From NCBI GenBank assembly GCA_963582065.1, contig CAUZRQ010000001.1, positions 124,001 through 188,000 on the forward strand: 64,000 nucleotides of DNA, given 5' to 3'. Positions 28,007 through 37,488 of the stretch are shown here, piece by piece (position 1 is the stretch's first letter; every line of letters begins with the position of its first letter). Both the position numbers and the translations under genes were made by a program. Source of the stretch: UBA8437 sp963582065 (GTDB lineage Bacteria; Planctomycetota; Planctomycetia; Planctomycetales; Planctomycetaceae). The notes beneath the pieces were generated by a model. That model had not been told where the DNA came from, did not search any database, and saw only the letters and a list, made by a program, of their open reading frames with translations.

Positions 28007-28795
28007 TCAGCCGTCGCCGGGATCTGCGATCCCGAACAGTCGCAACGCGTTGGCGGTTGTCGCCTCGGCCAGTTCCTCGATCCCGATCCCCTGGACCTCG
28101 GCCAGGCATTCGGCGGTGTGACGCACCCAGGCCGGTTCGTTTCTCTTGCCCCGGTTGGGCATCGGGGCCAGGTAGGGTGCGTCGGTCTCGACCAGCAGCC
28201 GCTCCAACGGCACCTCCGCGGCCGCCGCCCGCAACTCGTCGTTCTTCTTGAAGGTCAGCATCCCGGCCAGCGAGATGTGCATGCCCAGCTCGACACAGCG
28301 AGCGGCGGTGGCCTGGTCGCCGGCGAAGGAGTGCATGATTCCGGTCAACGGCCCGTTGGCGGCTTCGCGTTCCAGTTCGCTCACCACGTCGGCTTCGGCT
28401 TCGCGACAGTGCACCACGAACGGCAGATCGTGCTCGCGGGCCAGCTGCATGTGGCGACGGAACATCTCGGCCTGCTGTTTGATCGGCGTGTGGTCCCAGT
28501 AGCGGTCGAGGCCGGTTTCACCGACGGCGACGACCCCGGGACGGGTGACCAGTGCGAGGATCGCCTCCCAGTCGGACTCGGTCGACTCGGACACGTAGTT
28601 GGGCTGGATGCCGACGACGGCGTGCACGGCCGCGAAGCGATCGGCGAGTTCGACCGCCGCGCGGCTGGTGGCGGAGTTGATCCCGATGGTGGCCAGGCCG
28701 ATGAGCCCGGCGTCCAGGGCCCGGGCAACCACCTCGTCGACGTCCCCGAAGAAAGCTTCCTCGTCGAGGTGGCAGTGGGTGTCGAAGAGCCGCAT
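28007..28795 (-). CDS. TatD family metal-dependent hydrolase
   Basis: The 262-residue TIM-barrel hydrolase has the family metal ligands: FDTHCHLDE (His7, His9), VAVGETGLDRYW, LPFVVHCREA, IMHSFAGD and LLVETDAPYLAP. TatD-type proteins are metal-dependent DNases/exonucleases implicated in DNA repair and quality control. Length is normal. It follows the small hypothetical gene at 28806-29228 by 10 bp on the same strand, downstream of the nuo genes. Confidence 0.92.
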   Translation of the reverse strand: MRLFDTHCHLDEEAFFGDVDEVVARALDAGLIGLATIGINSATSRAAVELADRFAAVHAVVGIQPNYVSESTESDWEAILALVTRPGVVAVGETGLDRYWDHTPIKQQAEMFRRHMQLAREHDLPFVVHCREAEADVVSELEREAANGPLTGIMHSFAGDQATAARCVELGMHISLAGMLTFKKNDELRAAAAEVPLERLLVETDAPYLAPMPNRGKRNEPAWVRHTAECLAEVQGIGIEELAEATTANALRLFGIADPGDG

Positions 28796-28805
28796 GGCGA
28801 CGGTC

Positions 28806-29228
28806 TCAGTCGGCCGTGAGCGTGCCGAGTTCCTCGAGCGTCCGCTGTTCCTCGGCTGCCGCGTCGGCGATCAGTCCCCCGGCCTGTTCGTCTCCACGGC
28901 AGGCCGTCGCGGCCTTGTTGAGAGTGTCGAGGATCGCTTGCTGGTTGGCGATCAGTCTCGGGAAGAGGTTCTCCAGCGAGACGAAGTGCAGGTCGGTGTA
29001 CTTCGTTGGGAACCGTCCGAATTCGATCGTCGCGTCGCGGTCGCCGAGCAGTTCGACAATCCGCGCGATCTGCAGTTGTTGCCGGCGACGGAACAGGTCC
29101 AGCGCGGCCACCTCGGTGTCGTCGTCCCCGGCCGTCCAGAAACCGCACTCGCCGGTGTACTGCACCAGGCTGCTGGTCAGAGCGGCCAGGGCGTTGTTGA
29201 GCGCGGAGTTGGTCGTCGAATCGGGCAT
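28806..29228 (-). CDS. Hypothetical helical protein
   Basis: I do not recognise this 140-residue protein. It is predicted largely helical, with segments at about 3-24, 38-62, 80-110 and 112-136, suggesting a four-helix bundle. Features include FRRRQQLQIARIVELLGDRDATIEFG and LENLFPRLIANQQAILDTLNKA. No signal peptide or membrane helix is visible. It lies between nuoN (48 bp upstream) and tatD (10 bp downstream) on the same strand, so it may be co-transcribed with them. Confidence 0.65.
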   Translation of the reverse strand: MPDSTTNSALNNALAALTSSLVQYTGECGFWTAGDDDTEVAALDLFRRRQQLQIARIVELLGDRDATIEFGRFPTKYTDLHFVSLENLFPRLIANQQAILDTLNKAATACRGDEQAGGLIADAAAEEQRTLEELGTLTAD

Positions 29229-29276
29229 GAGGGTTGTGGGGGTCGCGATCGCCGTGGGGGTGGAGTCGTGGGGGGG

Positions 29277-30935
29277 CTACCTGCCGGGGGTTATCGACGT
29301 ACTGGCGTCGGGTTGGTCGGCGACGGGTGCGTTGATCGTATCCCGGGCCACCCGTTGGGTGGCCAGGCTCAGCTTGCCGATCAGGGGAGACATTCCCAAC
29401 AGCAGGATCGGCACGGTCAGCAGCATCACAAAGACGGTTTCGGTTGCTTCGGTGCGAGCCGGGCGAGCGCCCTCGGGACGATCTGCCATGAACATCGCCA
29501 CGGGCAACTTCAGGTAGTAGAACAGGCTCAGGACGGTGTTGAGCAGGGCGAAGCCGACCAGGGCGCCCATCGCCCAGTGGATTTGGGCCGCCTCCCAGAC
29601 CGGAGCCAGCACGAAGAACTTGGCCACGAAGCCGCCCAGCGGGGGAAGCCCGACGAGGCTGAACAGGCAGGCGGCCATCATCACGCACAGCCACGGGCAC
29701 TCGCTCTTCAATCCCCGGTAATCGGCGATCTCCTCGCTGTAGATCTGGTTGCGGATCAACGCCACGATCGCGAACGCACCGAAGTTCATGAACAGGTAGA
29801 CCGACAGGTAGAACAGCACGCCCTCGATGCAGTCGGCAGCAAGTGTCTTGTTGCCGTCATCGAGCGCGACGAGCATGGCGACGACCCCGGTCAGCATGTA
29901 ACCGGCGTGCGCGATGGTCGAGTAGGCCAGCATCCGCTTGACGTTGGTCTGGAAGTAGGCGGCCAGGTTGCCGAAGGTCGAACTGACCACGGCGATCACG
30001 CCCAGGCCGATCGCCAGCGGCAACGCCAGATCGCCGAAGCCGGTCAGCTGGTGGACCACCCGGATCAACAGCGCGAAGGCGGCGGCCTTGGAGGCGACCG
30101 AGAGGAACCCACCCACCTCGGCCGGGGCCCCCTCGAACGCATCGGGGCACCAGAAGTGGAAGGGGACCAGGGAGAGCTTGAAGGCCAGGCCGACCAGGAT
30201 CATCATCACGCCCAGCACGATCGTGCGGACGGCGGCTGTCGACATGGAGGTGCCGACTGCACCTTCACCGGAGAGCAGTTCGCCGAGCTTCTCGGCGACC
30301 AGGTGCAGCTGCCCGGTCCCGAGCATTCCCGCGACGAGGCTGGTGCCGTAGAGCATCACCCCGGCGGCTCCGGCACCGTAGACCACGTATTTCAACGCCG
30401 CTTCGCTGCTGAGCCGTTTTCCCTTCAGGAAGCCGACCATCACGTAGCTGGGCACGCTGGCCATCTCGATGGCCAGGAACAGCATCAGCAGGTGGTTGGC
30501 CGAGGCCATCAGCAACATGCCGATCGTGGCACCGATCAGCAGGGTGTAGAAATCGGGTCCGTCCTCGTTGTCGGGAATCCCGCTGAGAACCGTCAGCGCG
30601 ATCACCAGCACCAGGAAGACCAGCAGGAACAGCCGGAAAAAGACCGTCAGCCCGTCGTTGACCAGCAGCCCGCTGAACAACTGCGCGTCCTCGCCGGACT
30701 GGTACGCGTCGAGGCCGTTGACGTAGACGTTGCCGAAGGCGATGCCGAAGGAGATCAGCGTTCCGGCCATGGCAATCCAGTGAGCAGGCATCTTGCGGTC
30801 GATGCCCAGCAGGCGGCCCAGCAACAGGGCGACCACCGTGCCGCACAGCACCAGTTCCGACAGGAACGCCGTCACGTCACGGCCGATCTGTTCCGGCAGG
30901 TCGGTTATCAGTTGGTTGATTGAATTGGCCAGCAT
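29277..30935 (-). CDS. nuoN: NADH-quinone oxidoreductase subunit N
   Basis: The 552-residue protein is one of the three antiporter-like proton-pumping subunits of complex I. About 14 helices are seen, with conserved stretches LFLAIEMASVPSYVMVGFLK (TM5 Glu), GLAFKLSLVPFHFWCPDAFEGAP (TM7 Lys) and NVKRMLAYSTIAHAGYMLTG. It is slightly longer than usual, mainly from an N-terminal stretch and the loop around residues 170-200. It closes the nuoHJKLMN cluster, 47 bp after nuoM. Confidence 0.94.
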   Translation of the reverse strand: MLANSINQLITDLPEQIGRDVTAFLSELVLCGTVVALLLGRLLGIDRKMPAHWIAMAGTLISFGIAFGNVYVNGLDAYQSGEDAQLFSGLLVNDGLTVFFRLFLLVFLVLVIALTVLSGIPDNEDGPDFYTLLIGATIGMLLMASANHLLMLFLAIEMASVPSYVMVGFLKGKRLSSEAALKYVVYGAGAAGVMLYGTSLVAGMLGTGQLHLVAEKLGELLSGEGAVGTSMSTAAVRTIVLGVMMILVGLAFKLSLVPFHFWCPDAFEGAPAEVGGFLSVASKAAAFALLIRVVHQLTGFGDLALPLAIGLGVIAVVSSTFGNLAAYFQTNVKRMLAYSTIAHAGYMLTGVVAMLVALDDGNKTLAADCIEGVLFYLSVYLFMNFGAFAIVALIRNQIYSEEIADYRGLKSECPWLCVMMAACLFSLVGLPPLGGFVAKFFVLAPVWEAAQIHWAMGALVGFALLNTVLSLFYYLKLPVAMFMADRPEGARPARTEATETVFVMLLTVPILLLGMSPLIGKLSLATQRVARDTINAPVADQPDASTSITPGR

Positions 30936-30982
30936 GAGATTGGTGTGTGCGCGACGGGTTGTGGTTTCTCAGTCCGGGTGGA

Positions 30983-32539
30983 TCAGAGACCGACCATCTT
31001 GCCGGCCATGCCGTCGGTGAGCCTTTCGATCGTGGGAATCATGTACTGGAACAGCAGGTTCGGGAAGACGCCCAGGATGATGGCGAAGACCAGCAGCACG
31101 GAGGCGACGATCGTCTCGCGGCCCAGCATCGGTGTCAGCGCTTCCTCGTGCGGCCCCTTGTACTCGGCTCCGAGGTAGACCCGCTGGAGTGTCCAGAGGA
31201 TGTAGCCGGCCGTCAGGATCACGCCCGAAGCGGCAATGATCGCCAAGATCTTGCTGTACTGCCAGGCGCTGAGCACGACGAAGACCTCTCCGATGAAGCC
31301 GCACAGCCCGGGCAATCCCAGTCCGGCGAAGAAGATGCCGGCCGAGAGACCGGTGAAGAGCGGCATCTTGCTGGCCAGGCCGCCGAACTTGTTGAGGTCG
31401 CGGTGGTGCACCCGGTCGTAGACCACGCCGACCATGAAGAACATGCCGGCCGAGGAGACGCCGTGTCCGAGCATCTGGAACATGGCTCCGTTGATGCCCA
31501 TCTGCCAGTATTCCGAGGCGGTGTCGGCCGACACGACACCGACCACTCCGATACCCAGCACGACATAACCCATGTGGCTGACCGAACTGTAGGCGACCAG
31601 TCGCTTGAAGTCGGTCTGGGCCATCGCGGCAAATGCCCCGTAGATGATGCTGATCACCCCGATGGCCACCAGCACGGTGCTGCCGTCAAACACGGCGACC
31701 GGGCACAGCGGAAACGCGATTCGCAGGATGCCGTAGCCGCCCATCTTCAGCAGCACCCCGGCCAGGATCATGCTGATCGGCGTGGGGGCCTCGACGTGGG
31801 CGTCGGGCAACCAGGTGTGGAACGGGACACTGGGGATCTTGATGGCGAAGCCGATGAACAGCAGCCAGAAGGCCCATTGCTGCAGGACCGGATTCAGCAG
31901 GCCCTCTCCGCTCTGGGCCGCTTCGGTCAGCAACACCAGGTCGAAGATGTGTTTTCCGTCGGCTCCATGACTGCTGTTGAAGTAGATCATCAACAGCGCG
32001 ACCAGCATCAGCACGCTGCCGAAGAGCGTGTAGAGGAAGAACTTGATCGCCGCGTATTCCTTCCGCGGGCCCCCCCAGACGCCGATCAGGAAGTACATCG
32101 GCAGCAGCATGACTTCCCAGAAGACGTAGAACAGGAAGAAGTCGGTGGCCATGAAGACACCGAGCATTCCCGTCTCCAGCAGCAGGAACAGGATCAGGTA
32201 GCCCTTGATCTGCTTGGTGATGCTCCACGAGGCGACCATGGCCCACAGCGAGATGAAACTGGTCAACAGGATCAGCGGCAGGCTGATGCCGTCGATTCCC
32301 AACTGGTAATTGATGTTCCAGTTGGGGATCCACTCGGCACTGCTGGTGTATTGCATGCCGCCATTGTTCATGTCGAAGCCGGGCAGCAGCACCAGGGTCA
32401 GGACGAAGGTGATGACGGTCACGGCCAGCGCCGTGTACCTCAGCCCGGCCTCGTTGTCTCGCGGCATCAACATCAGCAGGACCGCGCCGATGGTGGGGGC
32501 GAAGATGATCAGGGTCGGCAGGAGTTGTTGGAAATCCAT
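30983..32539 (-). CDS. nuoM: NADH-quinone oxidoreductase subunit M
   Basis: The 518-residue antiporter-like subunit of complex I contains YVFWEVMLLPMYFLIGVWGG (TM5 Glu), GFAIKIPSVPFHTWLPDAHVEAPTP (TM7 Lys and the HxWLPDAHxxAPT hallmark) and DFKRLVAYSSVSHMGYVVLG. It pumps protons through the membrane arm. It lies between nuoL and nuoN, 51 bp after nuoL. Length is normal. Confidence 0.95.
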   Translation of the reverse strand: MDFQQLLPTLIIFAPTIGAVLLMLMPRDNEAGLRYTALAVTVITFVLTLVLLPGFDMNNGGMQYTSSAEWIPNWNINYQLGIDGISLPLILLTSFISLWAMVASWSITKQIKGYLILFLLLETGMLGVFMATDFFLFYVFWEVMLLPMYFLIGVWGGPRKEYAAIKFFLYTLFGSVLMLVALLMIYFNSSHGADGKHIFDLVLLTEAAQSGEGLLNPVLQQWAFWLLFIGFAIKIPSVPFHTWLPDAHVEAPTPISMILAGVLLKMGGYGILRIAFPLCPVAVFDGSTVLVAIGVISIIYGAFAAMAQTDFKRLVAYSSVSHMGYVVLGIGVVGVVSADTASEYWQMGINGAMFQMLGHGVSSAGMFFMVGVVYDRVHHRDLNKFGGLASKMPLFTGLSAGIFFAGLGLPGLCGFIGEVFVVLSAWQYSKILAIIAASGVILTAGYILWTLQRVYLGAEYKGPHEEALTPMLGRETIVASVLLVFAIILGVFPNLLFQYMIPTIERLTDGMAGKMVGL

Positions 32540-32590
32540 GGCTTGTCAGCTTCCTGGTCGGGGGATGCCCGTCTCGGGAGAGGCCGTTGG

Positions 32591-34993
32591 TCAGGTCTCG
32601 GGAAACAATGCGAAAATCAGGACGAACAGAGTGACGACGCCCAGCGCGATGAACATGACATATTGACGCAGACGCCCGGTCTGAACGGTTTGCAGCGACC
32701 GGCCGACTTCCTGGGTCTTTTCGGCCACCCAGTTGACGATTCCGTCGACGACGCCTTCGTCGAAGCGGCGGTCCCACCTGGCAACCGTCACGCCGGTCCG
32801 GGCAAACCAGTGCAGGATGCCGTCGAGAACCCGGTGGTCGAAACCGGAGAACCACGATGCCACCACGTGAACGGGCCGGACGAACATCGCGTCGTAGAGT
32901 TCGTCGAACCGCCACTTTTCGACCAGGAACTCGTGCGTCGCGGCGAACTGCCGCTTGATCAGCGACGGGTCCGGGCTGCGGCGGCAGTACATCAGGTAGG
33001 CCAGCAGGGTTCCCAGGCCGGCCACCAGCAGCGCCATGATGCCGGCCTGGCCGTGGAAAACAGCGATGTTCTCGTGGGTCGGCAGGTTGATGGCCGAACC
33101 GGCGACATCCTGGACGTGTGTTTCGGACTGGCTGAGCAGTTGGAACAGCGTGCCCTGTTCGCCACCGATCGCACAGGCCGCCGCCAAGAGCGCCAGGACC
33201 AGCAGCGGCCCGGTCATCACCCACGGCGATTCGTGGCAGTGGTCGTAAAGTTCCTGGTCCCGGGGTTCACCGGCAAAGGTGAAGAACCACAGCCGGAACA
33301 TGTAGAAGGCGGTGATGCCGGCGGTGACCAGCGGGGCGAGGAACAACAGCGAGTGAATCGGGTTGAGGTTGGCGTAGGTCAGGGCGGTGGCGACGATCGC
33401 GTCCTTGGAGTGGTACCCCGAGAAGGCGATGTCCCAGCCGGAGGCGATCTTGGGGACGGCCCAGGTCCAGGGAATGGCCAGTCCGCAGATCGCGATCACG
33501 CCGACCAGCATCGTGTAGGCGGTGATGGGCATCTTCTTCCGCAGGCCGCCCATCCTGGTCATTTCCTGTTCGTGGTGGCAGCCGACGATCACGCTGCCGG
33601 CGGCCAGGAACATCAGCGACTTGAAGAAGGCGTGAGTGATCAGGTGGAACAGCCCGGCGGCCCAGCCCCCCAGCCCGATCGCCAGCATCATGTAGCCGAG
33701 TTGGCTGATGGTCGAGTAGGCGAGCACCCGCTTGATGTCGGTGGCCACCACGGCAATCGTGGCCGCCACGAACAGCGTGATGGCCCCCGTGTAGGCGATC
33801 GTCAGCAGCACCTCCGGCAGAAAGACCGGGAAGAATCTCCCGGCGAGGTAGACTCCCGCAGCGACCATCGTGGCCGAGTGGACCAGGGCCGAGACCGGGG
33901 TCGGACCCTCCATCGCATCGGGCAGCCAGGTCTGCAGCGGGAACTGGGCACTCTTGCCCACGCACCCGGCGAAGATGCCCAGCCCGGCGGTGACCAGCAA
34001 CCAGTAGGGGATCGAGGTGTGGGACCCGTTGGGCGTGTCGAACTTGACGACGCGTCCCTGGTCGGTCTCGTCGACGTGCACCGTTCCGTCGTGGTCACGA
34101 ACCATCTCGAACAGGCCCGGCTGGTCCGACTCACCGCCGTCGTTGTAGGTGGTGAAGTTGAACGTGCCGAAGGAGGTGATCAGGATCATCAGCCCGATGA
34201 TGAAGCCGAAGTCGCCGACGCGGTTGACGATGAAGGCCTTGTTGGCCGCCGTCGAGGCCGAGTGGCGTTCGACGTAGAAACCGATCAGCAGGTAGCTGCA
34301 GATGCCCACCAGTTCCCAGAAGACGAACACCATGAAGATGTTGCCGGCCAGGACCAGCCCGAGCATCGAGAAGCAGAACAGCGAGAGGTAGGCGAAGAAC
34401 TGGTAGAAACGGCCGGGTCGGTGCAGGTGTGATCCGTCGGAGATGTGCACCTGGTGGTCCACGTGTTCCTCGGTTCGTTCGTCATCCATGTACCCGATCG
34501 CAAAGACGTGGATGCAGGTTGCGATCAAAGTGACCATCGTGAACATCACCAGCGTCAGGCTGTCGATGTAGTAGTCGATCGCGAAGCGAATCTTGCCGAA
34601 GGTGGCCAGTTCGTAGAGCCGGCCGCTGACGTAGTTGCGCTCGTGTGCGTCGTGATCACGGGGCTTGGCTTGTTCGGCACCGCCGTGGCCGCCCGGGGCC
34701 TCGTCGGCGACGGCGAACTGGGCCAGGGCGTCGGTGGCCGCCGCCTCGGGGGCCGAGGCCTGGTGCGGGGAATCCCACAGCGACAGGTCGAAGTCGGTGA
34801 TGCCGAAAACGAGTGCCGTGAGACTCAGCAGGAACCCGCCGCCGATGCAGCCGACCGAAAAGTAGGCCGCCAGACGTGACCTGAACCGGCCTCCCGGCGC
34901 GTGGTGCGACCAGTAGCCGCCGAAGATCTCGACGGCAAAGCCGACGAGGGGCAGCAGCCACGCGGTGGTCAGCAGGCAGGCCTTGATGTCCAT
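32591..34993 (-). CDS. nuoL: NADH-quinone oxidoreductase subunit L, with extra hydrophilic insertions
   Basis: The 800-residue distal antiporter-like subunit of complex I shows FVFWELVGICSYLLIGFY (Glu227), CVGKSAQFPLQTWLPDAMEGPTPVSALVH cut by Lys347, and KRVLAYSTISQLGYMMLA. The C-terminal lateral helix and final TM are present. It is about 150 residues longer than common NuoL. The extra length lies in a His/Asp/Glu-rich segment at about 70-125, a His-rich loop at 170-193 and an acidic loop at about 283-327. These loops should face the aqueous phase near helices 2-3 and 7-8. Their role is unknown. Confidence 0.94.
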   Translation of the reverse strand: MDIKACLLTTAWLLPLVGFAVEIFGGYWSHHAPGGRFRSRLAAYFSVGCIGGGFLLSLTALVFGITDFDLSLWDSPHQASAPEAAATDALAQFAVADEAPGGHGGAEQAKPRDHDAHERNYVSGRLYELATFGKIRFAIDYYIDSLTLVMFTMVTLIATCIHVFAIGYMDDERTEEHVDHQVHISDGSHLHRPGRFYQFFAYLSLFCFSMLGLVLAGNIFMVFVFWELVGICSYLLIGFYVERHSASTAANKAFIVNRVGDFGFIIGLMILITSFGTFNFTTYNDGGESDQPGLFEMVRDHDGTVHVDETDQGRVVKFDTPNGSHTSIPYWLLVTAGLGIFAGCVGKSAQFPLQTWLPDAMEGPTPVSALVHSATMVAAGVYLAGRFFPVFLPEVLLTIAYTGAITLFVAATIAVVATDIKRVLAYSTISQLGYMMLAIGLGGWAAGLFHLITHAFFKSLMFLAAGSVIVGCHHEQEMTRMGGLRKKMPITAYTMLVGVIAICGLAIPWTWAVPKIASGWDIAFSGYHSKDAIVATALTYANLNPIHSLLFLAPLVTAGITAFYMFRLWFFTFAGEPRDQELYDHCHESPWVMTGPLLVLALLAAACAIGGEQGTLFQLLSQSETHVQDVAGSAINLPTHENIAVFHGQAGIMALLVAGLGTLLAYLMYCRRSPDPSLIKRQFAATHEFLVEKWRFDELYDAMFVRPVHVVASWFSGFDHRVLDGILHWFARTGVTVARWDRRFDEGVVDGIVNWVAEKTQEVGRSLQTVQTGRLRQYVMFIALGVVTLFVLIFALFPET

Positions 34994-35036
34994 CGTGGTT
35001 CCGGGATGGTCGGTCTGGTTCTTGTCTCGACGGGGC

Positions 35037-35345
35037 TCAGCCCTGGAGCTTGTCGCCCTTGTCGATATCGATGGTCTGGTAGTTGTTGTAGAAGTTCAAA
35101 GCGATCGCCAAGGCGACGGCCGCCTCGGCGGCGGCCAGCACGATGACGAACAGCGAGACGACCTGGCCGTCGAGGCCGAGGCTGGTGTGCCGGGAGAAGG
35201 CGACGAAGTTGACGTTGGCCCCGTTGAGGACCAGTTCGACGCCCATCAACACCGCGATCCCGTTCCGCTTGGTGGCCATGCAGACCACGCCGGAGACGAA
35301 CATCACGGCACCGATCAGCAGGTAGTTGGTCAGGCTGGCGTCCAT
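35037..35345 (-). CDS. nuoK: NADH-quinone oxidoreductase subunit K
   Basis: The 102-residue protein with three helices is a core membrane subunit of complex I. The conserved GVELVLNGANVNFVAFSR holds the key membrane Glu, and VSLFVIVLAAAEAAVALAIAL carries the second Glu. Start and length are standard. It is 3 bp behind nuoJ and 43 bp before nuoL. Confidence 0.95.
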   Translation of the reverse strand: MDASLTNYLLIGAVMFVSGVVCMATKRNGIAVLMGVELVLNGANVNFVAFSRHTSLGLDGQVVSLFVIVLAAAEAAVALAIALNFYNNYQTIDIDKGDKLQG

Positions 35346-35348
35346 TGG

Positions 35349-35954
35349 CTAGGCGTCTCCACCGGTGGCTTCGGACGTTTCGTGTCGCTTGGCGCGGGCC
35401 AGGTAGGCGGCTCCGACCAGGACGACCAGCAGGTGGACCGAGACAATTTCAAACGGCAGCAGGTAACCGGTTTTCTCGCCGCTGTTCCTGTGGACACCGA
35501 TCTCGGTGTCGGCCGGGATGCCGATCAGCCTCAGGCCGATGGCCCGCGTGGTGCCGCCGGTTTCATCGGTGGCCGCCGCAGCCACGGGACGATGGCTCCC
35601 GTCCAGTTGCTCCCATTCGACGTCGATGACCGTGAAGGCGATCACCGAGAAGAACAGCAGCCCGACGGCGGCCCCGATGAAGGTCTCGCCGGTGGACATC
35701 TGGATTCGCCGGAACGGCCCGCTGGCGGTCAGCATCACGCCGAAGATCAGCAGCACCAGTGTGCCGCCGACGTAGACGAGCAACTGGGTGGCCGCGACGA
35801 AATCGGCGTCGAGCAGGAAGAACAGCCCGGCGGTGGAACCCAGCGAGATGATCAGCGAGAAGGCCATGCGGACGATGTCCTGCAGGATCACCACCCCGAT
35901 GGCGCCGCCGCCGGCCAGGATCCCGAAGATCCAGAAGAGTGTTTGGTCGCTCAC
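35349..35954 (-). CDS. nuoJ: NADH-quinone oxidoreductase subunit J
   Basis: The 201-residue membrane subunit of complex I has five helices. TM3 contains ATQLLVYVGGTLVLLIFGVML, the segment that rearranges during turnover in other complexes. A periplasm- or cytoplasm-facing loop (about 112-160, DVEWEQLDGSHRPVAAAAT onwards) is longer than usual. Its start overlaps the nuoH stop by 4 nt, fixing the start at 35954. Confidence 0.93.
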   Translation of the reverse strand: MSDQTLFWIFGILAGGGAIGVVILQDIVRMAFSLIISLGSTAGLFFLLDADFVAATQLLVYVGGTLVLLIFGVMLTASGPFRRIQMSTGETFIGAAVGLLFFSVIAFTVIDVEWEQLDGSHRPVAAAATDETGGTTRAIGLRLIGIPADTEIGVHRNSGEKTGYLLPFEIVSVHLLVVLVGAAYLARAKRHETSEATGGDA

Positions 35955-37198
35955 GGCCCGGTCTCCCCGTTCGAGGTCGAGGCGGTCGGCGCCTGGCCGG
36001 CCGAACTGGTGGACTCGAGTCTCATCGTCGGCGCGGCCCGTTCACCGGTAGGCGTTCCCCAGATCGTCGTCTTTCCCGTGTAGGAGAGCGCCAGGGGCCA
36101 GATCACCGCGCCCAGGAACAGCACGCAGCTGATCGGCAGCAGGTACTTCAGGCAGGTCATCATCACCTGGTCGATCCGCAGTCGCGGCAGGGTCCAGCGG
36201 ATCCAGATCTGCACGCAGACCAGCAGGGAGGCCTTGCCGAAGAAGACCCCGAAGCCCAGGGCGTTGGCCAGCCAGGTCCAGACGAACGAGTCCGAACTGT
36301 ACCGAGGACCATCCAGGATTCCGTCGAGGCCGGGGATCCCGGTGTGCCAGCCGCCCAGGAACAGCAGCACCGCGATGCCGCAGACGGCGAACATGCTGGC
36401 GTACTCGGCCAGGAAGAAGAAGCTCCAGCGGAAGCCGCTGTATTCGGTCAGGAAACCGGCCACCAGTTCGCTCTCGGCCTCGGCCAAGTCGAACGGGGCC
36501 CGTTTGCAGCTGGCCGTGGCACAGACGAAATAGATGAAGAAGGCCAGGAAGCTGAACGGGTCGTGGAAGACGATCCAGTTGCCCAGGTGGCCGCTCTGCA
36601 GCCCGCCGATCTCGTTGAGGTTCAGCGAGCCGGCGGTGATGATTGGGATCACCACGCAGATCGACATCGGGATCTCGTAGCTGACCATCTGGGCGGCTTC
36701 CCGCATGCCGCCGAACAGGGCCCACTTCGAGCCGCTGGAGTAGCCGGCCAGGATCACTCCGATCACCTCCAGCGACATCACGGCCAGCATCAGGTACAGG
36801 CCGATGTCGAGACTGACGGCGATCCAGCCGTCAGAGAAGGGCAGGAACATGAAGGCGGACAGTGAACTGATGACCACCACGTAGGGAGCCACCCGGAACA
36901 GCGGGCCGTCGGCCGCTTCGGGCACCAGGTCCTCTTTCTGGATCAACTTCCCGCCGTCGGCAATGGCCTGCAGCCAACCGAACTTGCCGCCGACGCGGGT
37001 GGGACCGAGCCGATCCTGGATCCGGCCCGAGATCTTCCGCTCGGCCCAGATGAAAATGCCCGCCGGCAGGCCGAAGAAGCCGGCCACCAGCGCCACGTGA
37101 ATCACCGCCGTCAGGAACATGGCCCAGCCTTCGCTGAGATTCCATCCCTGCAGAGTCGACTGGATCGTCGTCGCGGTGTCGGCCAGCGTGTGGGTCAT
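35951..37198 (-). CDS. nuoH: NADH-quinone oxidoreductase subunit H
   Basis: The 415-residue protein is the subunit linking the membrane and peripheral arms of complex I and lining the quinone site. Family motifs are AERKISGRIQDRLGPTRVG, AQMVSYEIPM, CKRAPFDLAEAESELVAGF and EYSGFRWSFFFLAEY. It is longer than average, with an extra C-terminal ~40 residues rich in Thr/Ser/Pro. Start ATG 37198 gives MTHTLADTATTIQS; an in-frame start 42 bp upstream is possible. nuoI, normally between H and J, is absent. Confidence 0.93.
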   Translation of the reverse strand: MTHTLADTATTIQSTLQGWNLSEGWAMFLTAVIHVALVAGFFGLPAGIFIWAERKISGRIQDRLGPTRVGGKFGWLQAIADGGKLIQKEDLVPEAADGPLFRVAPYVVVISSLSAFMFLPFSDGWIAVSLDIGLYLMLAVMSLEVIGVILAGYSSGSKWALFGGMREAAQMVSYEIPMSICVVIPIITAGSLNLNEIGGLQSGHLGNWIVFHDPFSFLAFFIYFVCATASCKRAPFDLAEAESELVAGFLTEYSGFRWSFFFLAEYASMFAVCGIAVLLFLGGWHTGIPGLDGILDGPRYSSDSFVWTWLANALGFGVFFGKASLLVCVQIWIRWTLPRLRIDQVMMTCLKYLLPISCVLFLGAVIWPLALSYTGKTTIWGTPTGERAAPTMRLESTSSAGQAPTASTSNGETGP

Positions 37199-37488
37199 CG
37201 CGGTGCTACCGGGTTCATCGTCACACGCAGGACCGACCACACCCGGGCCGATCGACGCGAGCGCCCGCCGAATTCCGACGGAGGCTGCAGCAGGACCCGG
37301 GTCCGTCGTTGCATGCGTTCGGGACCCACTCGAACCCCGATCAAAGGCTGAACTATGCCAGATGACTACGGGGACTTCAAGAGAACCGAAGACCGGGTGG
37401 GTGGGCCATTGCCGGGAGTCGAACCGCGTGCTGGCGGGGACCGTTCACCTGGACCGGTGCGACCGTGCGGGCCACCTCGGTGGAGTGC
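37199..37488. other. Intergenic region upstream of nuoH
   Basis: This 290-bp region lies between the stop of the distal exbD gene and the start of nuoH, both on the minus strand. It probably carries the promoter of the nuo genes, but I could not identify convincing -35/-10 boxes. A tRNA T-arm-like string near 37411-37428 does not fold as a tRNA. No gene is evident. Confidence 0.4.

Noticed and set aside
30947..34432. 1161-codon open frame antisense to nuoM and nuoL
   Set aside because: Gln/His/Asp/Gly-rich antisense of GC-rich membrane protein genes; the sense frames are unambiguous NuoM and NuoL.
37405..37480. tRNA-like string (GGTTCGACTCC on the minus strand; TGGGCCATTGCC on the plus strand)
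   Set aside because: The T stem pairs at only three of five positions and no matching acceptor or anticodon stem could be found on either strand.
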